The translations under genes were made by a program, and so were the position numbers. A model generated the notes under the pieces. The model searched no databases and was not told where the DNA came from. It saw only the letters and a list, made by a program, of their open reading frames with translations. Positions 27,297 to 37,401 of a stretch of DNA of 64,000 nt are shown here, in pieces (position 1 is the first letter of the stretch; each line of letters begins with the position of its first letter). The stretch covers positions 7,152,501 to 7,216,500 of the forward strand of contig CP126191.1 of the NCBI GenBank assembly GCA_030272155.1. The letters run 5' to 3'. The stretch is from Tetradesmus obliquus. Taxonomy: Eukaryota; Chlorophyta; Chlorophyceae; Sphaeropleales; Scenedesmaceae.

Positions 27297-30214
27297 CAGC
27301 GCAGGGCTTAGCCACGCATGCCGGCATCATCATAAACAGCCATGCTTGCAAGCTTGTAACATAAGAGGAATGGCGATTGTCATGACAGCTAGCCAGCACA
27401 ATGCGCACACCCATTTAATAATGCATCTCGCAGCAGCTGCTGCGTGCAAGCAGGCGTGCAGGTCGTCACCCAGCAGCAGCAGCAGCAGCAGCAGCAGCCT
27501 GACCCCACCTGCATCATCATCGTCATCGTCGCAGTTCATGCCCGTCAGCTCGAAGGGCAGCAGGTAGGCCCAGCCCGCCACGCGGCACCACACCTTGTCG
27601 TCCATGGTGGGCGCGGGCCCGCGGGGTGGCAGCTGCTTGGGGTGTGGCGGCAGCCTGTTCATGAGGAAGTCCATGGCGCTGGCGTGCACCGCGGGCGTGA
27701 GCATGTCCGGTGACGCCTCCAGCTTGGCAGCTATCGCGCGCAGCGCCTGGCACAGCAGCAGGAGGAGACGCAGGTGCATCAGTGCACACCAACCATGAAG
27801 CCATGCATAACTTTGACAGCAGTAACACCTGTTACTGCCCTCATCTTGCAGATGCCCCAAGGCACAGCTGCAGCGTCCCTTCAGTTCTTGAAGTAACCAA
27901 GCAGGTGCTCTAGCCTGGCCTGGCCTGCAGCCGTGGCACCCAGCCAGCTGCCCAGCAGCTCACCTCAGCCAGCCCTGCCACTGCGTCTGGCGTGGTGCTG
28001 CCCTTGGTGCTGGGCGCCAGCACCCTGTGCAGGCTGTGCGCTAGCAGCGTGCCCGGTGCCGGGCTGCGGCGCGCCGCCAGCGGCAGGCACTCCGGCTCAT
28101 CCTGCGCCAGCAGAGAGGACTGCGGCAGATGGCAGCAGCAGCAGGCAGCGGGATAACCAAGCGGAGCCAGCAGGCATGTAAACATACGATGTTCTAGTCG
28201 CTTGTGCAAGTGCCGCAGTACAACAGCAGCCTCATTGAGCCGTTGGCTTTCAGCCAGGTGTATGCAAGGCGGGTGCTGTGAGCATCAACATGTTCTGCTG
28301 CAGCCCAGGCTAGCCATGCAGCTGTCCCTGGCGCACCTGCAGCAGGTGTGTGGCTAGGTCTGCGTAGCTGCAGCGCTGGTAGGTGGATATGGTCAGGTGG
28401 CTGCTGTCCCCTGTCTGCGCTGCCGCCTGGTGCACTGTGCCGCGGGGCATGTACAGCACATCACCCACACACAGTTCCACCTCCAGCACAAGCTGCCCCA
28501 GGCTGCCCTGCAAGCAGCAGCAACACAAGCTAGTCGGCAGCTGCAAGCCCACAACGTGGTGACAACAGCAGCCCTACAGCACCAGCAACACCTCAAGTAC
28601 TGCGCACTCAGTGGAGCTGCTGCCCTGTCAGCATCATGCATGGTGCACCATGCAATCACCGTTGCTGAAGGTGCCACACCAGCTGCGGCAGCCCTGCAGT
28701 TGCTGGCCATGTGTCCAACAAGGCCGCTGTGCGTGCCCGCACCTGGTCCAGGTCGCCGCTGGGCTGGTTGGGCAGCTGGTAGGCGTTGATGGGCTGGTAC
28801 AGCTTCCACTGCTTGCTGCCGTGCGTCTGCACCACCCACAGCTCCACGTCATCGTGGTGCGGCGCAAGGCCCTGCAGCGCGGATCGACAGTATTGAAAAG
28901 GCAAAAACAAGTGTTGGGGTTTGCGCTCCAGCACTGGTGAGGGTGCCACAGTTACACGGCAGCAGCGTTTACCAGACAGCAGCATTTGCAGGCAGTGGCC
29001 TGCAGTGATGACTATGCTTGCTGCAGTGCCAGGCGTCTACCTAGCACCACAAAACGACAAATCTACCTGCCGTCCAATGCAGCTGTGGGTCATACATGCT
29101 GGTGGCGATGCTCAGTACCACGCCTGCACGCATGCTGTTCGCACCTGGCTGCCAGCTGGCGTGAGGTACGCGTTGCTGCCCACCAAGCAGCCCAGCTGCC
29201 GCTCCATTGCTGCCAGCAGGCGCCAGCAGGGGTCAAAGAAGCGCTGCGGCTGGTGCAGCTGCAGGGTGCAGCCCTCGTCATCATGCAGCGCCTTGAGAGC
29301 GCTTGCGTCAGCCACCTGGCAGCAGCAGCAGCAACATGGATGAGACATGCGGCGTCTGAGCTAAGGGAGCTGCGGAGCCTGTCCTGTAAGCTGTTGGCAA
29401 CGTTACTGCCATGGCGGTGCAGAATACGGCAGCATCACAGGTGCACCTGCCTAACAAACTCGGCGGCAGTGCTAGAGTAGCATTGTTGCTTAGCCTGGAG
29501 ATATCCACTGCTGCCTTCTGCTGCTACCCACACAGCACTGCAAGCGTCACTGCAGCACGTTGGCCATCCCACCTCTCCATTTGGTGTCTCCCTGACTCCC
29601 TTCTTGTAGCGTGCTGCATTGACATCCACGCCAAAGGCCAGCGGCCCCGCCTTCTTCTCTCGCTGCTTCAGCCAGTTGATGACTGCTGGGAAGCTGCATA
29701 GCCCCTGGAACAGCGCCACGCGCTCAGGCGTGGCTTTGAACACGGCAGGCTTTTGCTCCCAGTTGCCTTTGAAGAACGTGTCAGGGTCCTGCACCGCAAC
29801 AGTCATCAGCAGCAAAAGTTATTGTCACACATTTGCTGCTACGTGCTGTCAACAGCATGGCATGAAGTGGAGGCAGCTGCCTCAGGAGGCTGGCCATCCC
29901 CTGCAGCCAGCCGTCAGTACTGGCTGTAGCCTATCACAGGCACGGCTGGCACTACAACACTGAGATGTGCTACAACTGCAGGTTGCAAATCATGCAGGTC
30001 ATTGTGGTGCATGCACAGGTGCAGTTGTGTACTTGCTGTCCAACTGATGCACATGCTGTCCACTGTCCACTGTTTCGGAGCCAGCCACACCCGACCAGCT
30101 TACCTCTGGAGCCACAAGAAAGCCTAGTGGTTCCTTATCTATGTTTTTCCATGGCGCCTGCTGCTGTTGCTGCTGCTGCTGCTGCGCTGCGAGCTTGTCC
30201 TTCTTCTTGCCCAT
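25993..30214 (-). CDS. RIOX1: JmjC ribosomal oxygenase (NO66/RIOX type)
   Basis: 2-oxoglutarate/Fe(II) oxygenase; NO66 and MINA53 hydroxylate ribosomal proteins, and NO66 is also reported as a histone demethylase. Exons: 30104-30214, 29573-29788, 29145-29315, 28743-28871, 28337-28507, 27964-28119, 27509-27746, 27018-27232, 26527-26805 and 25993-26259; 650 residues. Motifs: poly-Gln near the N-terminus; [60 protein letters not shown] with the iron-binding HxD; KQWKLYQP with the likely 2OG lysine; DVLYMPRGTVHQA with the distal His; and HLTISTYQR. The winged-helix-like C-terminal half is interrupted by an acidic Asp/Glu/Ser tract and a His/Cys-rich segment. The protein ends in a Lys-rich, nucleolar-type tail (KARPSKKAKA). 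It is divergent from the PIH gene 349 bp away. RIOX1 versus RIOX2 is uncertain. Confidence 0.92.
27238..27294 (-). repeat. (CAG)19 at a NO66 intron 3' end
   Basis: Nineteen CAG units on the plus strand, CTG in the transcript, ending a few bases before the GGCCAG acceptor of the exon at 27232. Confidence 0.93.
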
Positions 30215-30563
30215 GATGCCGAGCAGCCCCCGGCCTGGAACAACAATTCACAAGCTCAAAATCGGCAGCTAATGCGGTCATTACGCATGCCTGGCTCGAT
30301 GGCCGCTCTGACAGCTACAGGTACCGGGCCCACAGGTGCCAGTGTCATGACAGTCATTGTTTCGTTCAGTGGTCACCCTTCAGTGGTTACTGTACGAAAC
30401 TTCATTCAGGCAAACGTAAGGCACGGCGACACAAGCTGAGCGTGTGCTGAACGAAGCATGCCCCCGAAGCAAACTCTTCCCAGAGTTCTTCTACCAGTGT
30501 GCTGCTGACAGCAGGCATCAGCTGTTAACATACGGATTCAAGGTTAACACACACTACAAACTC
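30215..30563. promoter_or_regulatory. Bidirectional promoter region, NO66 / PIH factor
   Basis: Only 349 bp separate the two divergent start codons, so both 5' UTRs and promoters must fit here. I see no clear TATA box. Confidence 0.5.
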
Positions 30564-33500
30564 ATGGCAAACAAGATGGACATGACTGCTGAGGTGAGGC
30601 CTGTGCACAGCAGTTTGGCGCCTTGGGTCATGGTGTGCATCCAGTGGCCTCCGCACGTCAAGCGGACACCACTCTCGCGGTCAGGAGCCTCGACTGGGAT
30701 CTCATGTTTGGATCGGTACAGGCTAGGCGGCTTGGTCAAGTGTCTGCATCCCCAGTCTGCACATGCTGTCTGCCACTTGCTGCTTGCTACTTGCAGGAGG
30801 CTGGCATGTTTCCCAAATATTTGAAAGACCCAAAGTTTATTGAGCTGTTTGAGCAGTATGCAACAAGTTTAAAAGACCCAAAGGTAACATCCGCGGCCAT
30901 GCAGCATGCCTCACACCACAACAGCCTGAACCAATGCCGCACTGTTAGCTGCAGCACAATAGTGTCGGAGCACAACGTGATTCAGGAGTATCAGTTTGTC
31001 AGTAACGGCTGTTCACTGTGCGCAGACAGCAGCTGAGCAGAATGCATACTTGGCCCAGCTGGAGGCGGGCGGTCAGGCAGAGTCCGTGTATGGCAAGGGC
31101 GTGCAGCTGATCGTGCCTGAGGCCTGGTTTGTGGTCAAGACCAAGGATGAGTCAGGCGCCAACAGGGTGTACATCAACATCTGCACCTCCCCCAAGGTAA
31201 CCAGGGTAGTCTAACGGTGTACTGCAGCAAGGAGCAAGTCACCTGCTGCTGTGTATGTGCAGCACGGCTTGCCAGCAGCACTGTAGCTCCGCAAGTTGAA
31301 GGCTGCCAGCATCACGGATGCACGCAGCATTGCCAGGTTACAATAAATGCAACTGCAACAGGCCAGCTGTGCACCACTGTGACACCTGCGTGGCTGTTGT
31401 ACGCTGTAACCCACCAGGTGGATGAGATGAAGCTGGCGCCTGCTGACGATGGCTCGGGGCCCAGGCGGCAGCTGCAGCTGCCCATGGTGCTGCATGGCAA
31501 GGACGGCAGGCAGGGCACAGCGCCAGACGGCGGCCCGCTGCTGGTGTGGGACCTGGCAGTCAACCCCAACGCAGTGCAGCATGCCAACAGCAGCAGGCAG
31601 GCCTTGGACACGTTGGTGATCATGGTGCGTGCCGGCGCAAGGCGGTAGAGGTCATGCAGGCTGCTTGGAGGTCACCAGCATGCCATCCTCCACTGCAGCG
31701 CTGTGTATCTCCGTCAGTGCAGTGATAACACTGTGTAACACTCAGGCGCCTCGCATGCCTGCAACCTGCCAACTGCAGCGGCTGCTGTTGTGTTGATTGC
31801 AATGTTGCGGCCTCGTGTGTGCGGTGCAGGCCATTGAGCGCGTGGAGGAGGTGCTGGGCAGCAAGCTGCTGCGCGAGTACAAGCTGCCACGGCTCAAGTA
31901 CAAGGCCACACCGGCAGCAGCACAGTGAGTTGTGTGCAGTGCTGAGCACCCATGGCTTCCTGGCAGTGAGGCTGGCAGCAGCTGCAGCAGAAACAACTAC
32001 ATGGTAGAGCAGGCAGGACGTGCGACCAGCAGCCAGCAGCGCTGGGCTTTGGTAATCTTGAACAGTTAGTCCCAGTGCTAAACCCGAAGCATTGGTCTGC
32101 AGGTGACCATGTTAGTTTCTAAGAGCAGTGCTGCGCTGTACACAGCCTGACAAAATTCGTCAACCCTGTGTCCCTTGCTGTGACCCGGCAGGCCCTGTGT
32201 GATGGCTGCACGCACAGCAGAGGGTGGTGACGTGGTGGGTGGCCGGCTGCGGCCCAAAGCAGAGGCGGCAGCATCATCCCCTGCTGACAGCTCCAGGCCG
32301 GACAGCAGCGCCGCCAGCGACAAGGCCACCAGCAGGAGCGGCTTCAGCTTCAGCAAGGCGCAGGCAGCTGCAGCGGCGACAGCAGCAGCACAGCAGCAGG
32401 TGAGCAGCGGGGCTGTGGTCTGCCTTGCATGCCTTGCCTCGAGACGCAAGTGTCTGCAACCGCTATAGTGGAAACCACTTGGTGCGTGCTTGTCGTGGCT
32501 GCCGCAGCAAGCGTGACTCGTTTGCTGACAGTAACTGTGACTGGGTCACAGACAGCAGTGTGGCATGCTGCGCCGTAATTAGGATCACCTAGTGAACCTG
32601 TAACGGCACGTTGACACCAGTTTCTGCTCACCTCTGCAGGCTGCTTCTGCCCCTAGCCACCCAACGGCAGCAGACTATCAGCACGCATGCGGTGCTGTCA
32701 CCCCCAGCTGGGAGTGCATAGATCGCCACAGGACAGACATGCAGGAGTCTTGGGGTGACATCGGCAGGGGGCTGCAAGCCCGCAGCAGTGCTCCACAGGT
32801 GAGGCTGCTGCTGCTTCACCAGCGTAACAGCGCACTTGCGGACGACAGTGCGCGTGCCAAAGCAGTAGACATCTGCGCTTGGCAGTGTTGTCTTGTGTCA
32901 GACCCTGACATCTGCTGCCCCTGTGCATGTATCTGACATGTGCGCCGCAGGAGCTGGTGGTGCGCGTGCAGCTGCCAGGTGTGGAGTCCTCTGCTGCAGT
33001 GGAGCTGGACATTGGCAGCGACAAGCTGCACGTGCACGTGCCTGGCAAGTACCTGCTGGACCTTGGGCTGGCACAGCTGCGCCACAGCCTGCTGCCTGAC
33101 AAGGGCTCAGCCAAGTTTGTCAAGGCCAAGCAGCAGCTCTCAGTGACGCTGGCAGTTGCGCCACCACCACAGCAGCAGCAGCAGCAGCACCAACAAGAAA
33201 CGCCTGCTGCAAATGAGCAGCTTTTTGAGCAGCCAGAGCTGCAACAGAAGCAGCTGGAGGAGCCCCAACAAGAGCAGGAACAAGAGCAGCAGCAGCAGCA
33301 GCAGCAGCAGACTCCAGCAGCACAGCACGCTCCTGACACGCCGCAGCTGGAGGAGAGCAAGCCTGCAGCAGATGCCACAGTGGTGCTGACAAGGCAGCCA
33401 TCCAGTGATCAAGCTGCAAGCAAGACATCCTTGCAGTCGAAGTGGGACGAGGTGCATCAAAACCTGGACAAGCAGCAGCAGCAGCAGCAGCAGCACCAGC

Positions 33501-33619
33501 ATCAGCCTGACATCAGCAGTAAGACAGGAGCAAGCGGCCCACAGCAGCAACCTCAGCCGCCTCTTGTGAAGCCGCGTCTGCTCAGCAGGCGGTTGAGTTC
33601 ATTGGCAGACCTGGATTGA
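30564..33619 (+). CDS. PIH1-domain protein, axonemal dynein assembly factor-like
   Basis: PIH proteins (Kintoun/DNAAF2, PIH1D types, Chlamydomonas MOT48, PF13 and TWI1) act with HSP90 in cytoplasmic preassembly of ciliary dyneins. Exons: 30564-30593, 30797-30883, 31026-31196, 31418-31624, 31830-31924, 32192-32399, 32640-32798 and 32951-33619; 541 residues, phases agree. The N-terminus reads MANKMDMTAE. PIH-type helix segments follow (MFPKYLKDPKFIELFEQYA, AAEQNAYLAQLEAGG), then the PIH core (VQLIVPEAWFVVKT, RVYINICTSPKVDEMKLAP, QLQLPMVLHGKD, LLVWDLAVNPNAV). A C-terminal CS/p23-like domain follows (ELVVRVQLPGVESSAAVELDI, FVKAKQQLSVTLAV). The tail is Gln-rich and intrinsically disordered. The first exon is only ten codons and is chosen by phase. 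Which PIH subfamily is not certain. Confidence 0.87.
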
Positions 33620-35212
33620 ACCTCCACAGCTGGCCGCTGGCTGGACAGCAGTGCTGCTTTGGGCAAAGCTGGTGCAGACTGGCGACGGCGAGCATGATGA
33701 GTCACATGCACAGTAGAGCATGATGCAGAAAAGGCAAGTGCACTGACGTGCGCATACACACTGCCGTCAACCTCTTGAAATACTCCATGGTGATCGCACT
33801 TGCAGCTGCAAAGGCTGTTCAGCCCGCTCTGTTGACAGCTAGACCTCAGCACACTAGCGCGCTGCTGGTCTGCTGTATAGCAGGTTCGGGCTGCTATGTA
33901 ACAACAGCAAGTTCATGCTGAAGCTGTCTAGCAGGTTATGGTGTGGAGTGGCCACTAGTGCTGGTGTATACTATACACCTGTTTAGTAAACAGTGCTGGT
34001 GTCCCGGCGGCCATTTCCAGGCCACTTTTGCCATCACTAACACTGCACAACGGTTGCGGTGCTGCAGCGTGCATTGTTCAATGGCCAGCACAGTGTTCAT
34101 AGCACATGGCTCTTGCTTTGGACGTTAGTGTCACCCCATGCGCCTTTTGCTGCCTTATGCAACTGCAGTCAATCCTTGGTGTGTTGTGCTGTCACTGCTT
34201 GCACGCTGTCGCTGCCGTACTGCTGGCAACGGCACTGCCGCCGCACGCTGCTGTTTAGCCAGTGCCTGACACAAGAGTTGTCCTGGCATGCATGTGCCTG
34301 TCGCTCTACCCCTGGGCCCGTGAGTGTGCCAAGAGCTGCTGGCACAAGTTTCGTTTTACCCCTATGGTGAATTCAACCTGGGCAGTCCTTCACATATGCC
34401 AGTACGCAGTCCACGGCCTATGGCGTTGCCAACGTCAATTGCTAATTGAGTACAACTCACAACATCAAGCTTTGAATTGTTACATGCTTGTTGCTGGCCA
34501 TGCTTGTGGCTGGCCATATGGCACACGTAGAGAGCATGCCTCCTTGGAACTCAAGCGCGACACAAAGCACGTGTAACAAGCAGCGTGCATGGTTCACAAA
34601 CCCCAGCGCGAACACTACACGCCTGCGATGCACTGGTGGGCAGCCCTGAGCCCATGCCTGCTAGGGAATGCATGGCCACAAGTTGACTGGTAGAAGTACA
34701 CGGGGAAATGACAAGGAAACAAGCCGAGTGTACAATGGCAGGCTCATACGGAGCATTCCTGCGGCAAGCTGTTCATGCAACCCTGCTGGTCAGCAACATA
34801 TGAAAGCACTGAGGCCGGCTACTGCAAGCTCCTGCTGGTCAATGCCGTTCATGAACAGGCTACTGTGGCATCGCTTAACAGGTTCAGCAGCAGCTTGAAA
34901 GCTCCGCACACGTCTCACCCTTTCACTGCTGCTTTGGGAAGCATGGCACAGCATGCTGCTGCTGTGGCGGCTACCCGTGGCAAAACAGTGGGCACAGCCG
35001 CCAGCATTGCTCCTGCTGCTGCTGCTGCTGGTGGTGGTGATACTGCTGTCGTAGCTGCTGCTACTGCTGCTGCTGCCGCCAGCGCTCACACAGCTGACAC
35101 CCTGAGCTCCTGCTGCTGCTGCTGCTGCTGCTGCAGGTAAGGCTACTCTGCAGCTGCTCCCGCCAGCCTCCAACAGCTATTAGCCTGTAAGGACAAGCTG
35201 CATGCTGCTTGC
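33620..35212. other. Intergenic region between convergent PIH and COX5C genes
   Basis: About 1.6 kb of 3' flanks. TGTAA at 33897-33901 lies 280 nt past the PIH stop and is a plausible poly(A) signal. CTG-rich low-complexity sequence at about 35010-35135 gives spurious Ala/Cys open frames. No gene supported. Confidence 0.5.
33897..33901 (+). terminator. Probable TGTAA poly(A) signal of the PIH gene
   Basis: TGTAA 280 nt after the stop codon of the PIH gene. Confidence 0.4.
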
Positions 35213-35632
35213 TCAAGCCAGCAGCTCATCCTCCAGGGCCTTGAGCTTGCTCCTCAGCTCTGCTGAATATGCGTCCTCATCTGCCTTCTCCTTCTTGTAC
35301 AGCTCAGAGTAGTAGTTGGCCAGGCGCCTCTTCTCACCCCAGTGCCACGACTGCACAGCGCAAGCAGGCATGTTTGCAGCAGCTAGGTGGGCCCACGAGC
35401 TGCACTCGTAAGGTGAACAGACTCAAGCACCCAGCCCGCTGCTATGTGCCGCACGTCTCACAACTCAAGATACGCAACCCACCTTCCAAACAAAGCCGAA
35501 AGAAATGCCCAAGACTGTGCCAATGGCGATTTCTCTGATCAGGTTGAAGCGCCCAGAGTTGATCGGGCCCTTGGGCACGAAAGCTGGCTGAGCATAAATT
35601 GCCTTAGCAGCTTTAACTGCCTGGCTGGCCAT
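35213..35632 (-). CDS. COX5C: Cytochrome c oxidase subunit 5C-like protein
   Basis: Small single-span subunit of mitochondrial complex IV in the plant COX5C/COX6C family. Two exons, 35483-35632 and 35213-35350, join in phase 0 to give 95 residues. Both exons are shorter than 60 codons. The N-terminus MASQAVKAAKAIYAQPAF is basic and amphipathic. Then comes the family signature: GPINSGRFNLIREIAIGTV, the membrane span LGISFGFVWK and the matrix-side SWHWGEKRRLANYYSELY. Plant COX5C shows the same KELVIG...LWK...HHWNEQRK pattern. The charged C-terminal extension (KKEKADEDAYSAELRSKLK) is longer than in land plants (about 63 residues total there). The start at 35632 is the first Met of the only fitting frame. 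Confidence 0.88.
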
Positions 35633-37259
35633 CGTGACTAGTGCTAGACAAAGCGAGCAATGAGTGCCGAAGTCGATCTCCTGCCCAGCTCGTCGCCGTG
35701 TAGACCAGATTGCCTTGCCACTGCTGTACTATCTCTCGTGTCTTGTGGAATACTTGCGATTTTGGTGGGACGCAGTGAGTAACAGCGAATGACACTCACA
35801 GCGTGCCGAGTGCAGAGCTGTGCCCTGTTTTGGGAAGGTGTAAACGGTTGCATTCTCTCCAACAGATTACAGTATTGTTGAGTGTTTCTGTACCCGCTAT
35901 GCTCTTGCCTTATCACCTGTGCTGGATGGGACTCACCAGCACCAGCAAGTCGGACTTGCTGTTGACCACCCTGCTGCAACACCACTTTTGCAGGGGAAGT
36001 GACCAGCCACGTATGTCTACAGTACATACTTCGATCCTAAACACTACCTAGGACGTCTTCCAGGCACCCAACTCAACAGTGCTGCACCACCAGGCCTCGT
36101 GTTGTCAGGTCACCGGCGAGGTCAACCCATCATGGCATGGGGTGACCCCACAGGATGGTCCTGCAGGACGGTTCTGAAGCCCTCAGTGAAGGCACCTGCA
36201 ATCTTCTAAAACCAACAATTGCTCCGTGGAGTATAGAAATGTGGTTTATCAGCGATCTGTCACCAATCAAGCCGGTTGTAGGTGTAGGCATCATGATGCC
36301 TCACTCTGCATGATGCCTCACTCTGAGCCAGGTGCCGTTCCGGCACCACTCTAAACCAAACCTATCGTGTGAGATGACAGCACGATAAACAGTAGTCCAG
36401 GAGGCGTGACTCGCTGAACCCTTTGTGAAACTCTGAGGTTTTTGCGCGATGTTTGGGGCCCAGCAGGTCTAATTGCCAGACAGAAAAAATCATACCAGAT
36501 GTGAATTACAATAAATGCTCCATGTGCATGCCATCAGTGGTCATGCTTTCCTAATGAGCGAACAGATAGCACCAGTGCAATGTGCTGTCAGCCTCTCCTG
36601 TGCAGTTCAACCGGCTAAACAGCTAACAAATAAGCCGTGCAGGTGGCTGTGCACCTCTCCCACCTCCTCTTTCCAGACTAGGGACAATCATGTATCTTCT
36701 TTTGTGCACCTCTCCCTCCCCACAGGTGGGGGCGTGGAGCCCAGGGGTGCCGCCCGCTGGCCACACACACCCTCTCCAGCCTCAACCTACCCGGAACCTG
36801 CAGCCTGCGTGGTCCCTCCCTCCCTCCCTCCCCCTGTTCTCCAGATTGGGGACAATCAAGTATCATACTGCCAAAAAGCAGCACGGGCCATACCCCTTGA
36901 CACTTTCATATACAAAATCTCCTTCAGGTATGTGCTCACCAATGCATACACTCCAACGGCAACCCGGAGATGATTGCTTGATCTACGGCAGAAATCAAGC
37001 AGTGCCATGCAGTAGTGGACGCATAAACTTTCCAAGCCCAGTCGCAAAGCGGCCTCATCGATGGAACTACCTCAAGGAGGTGGCAAAACGTCTGTCATTG
37101 CACCATCGACAACCAACCTGCACCCAGTCAAAAGTTGCACAACACAAGCACCACACATTTCAGACCAAGCACAAATCATTTGTGGCATGACACCAGCAAT
37201 GTGCACGCCACCTTGTGCTGGTGCTTGTCTTTGTGCTAAACCAAGCACTTCCACATGCA
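35633..37259. other. Intergenic region, COX5C promoter side and BAG 3' side
   Basis: The right part is 3' flank of the BAG gene and the left part promoter of COX5C. From about 36050 to 36640 the sequence has few CTG triplets and carries small repeats: a 17-bp direct duplication (CATGATGCCTCACTCTG twice, near 36291-36327), a GGTGCCG-TTC-CGGCACC hairpin near 36331-36347, and GGTCACC/GGTGACC inverted arms near 36108 and 36141. A related segment (CCAGAYTRGGGACAATCA) occurs twice, near 36675 and 36841. No gene supported. Confidence 0.5.
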
Positions 37260-37366
37260 TCAGTCAGTCTGTGTAGCGGCATCCGCCCTGCTGCCAGGGT
37301 ACACCAGCACCACACGCACACCAGCTGGCAGCTCCAGGGGCGCCATTGGCTGTGCCGGCACTGCTG

Positions 37367-37401
<35 letters not shown>

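Noticed and set aside
34940-35140. Ala/Cys-rich open frames over CTG-rich DNA near COX5C
   Set aside because: Triplet repeats are open in several frames; no conserved content.
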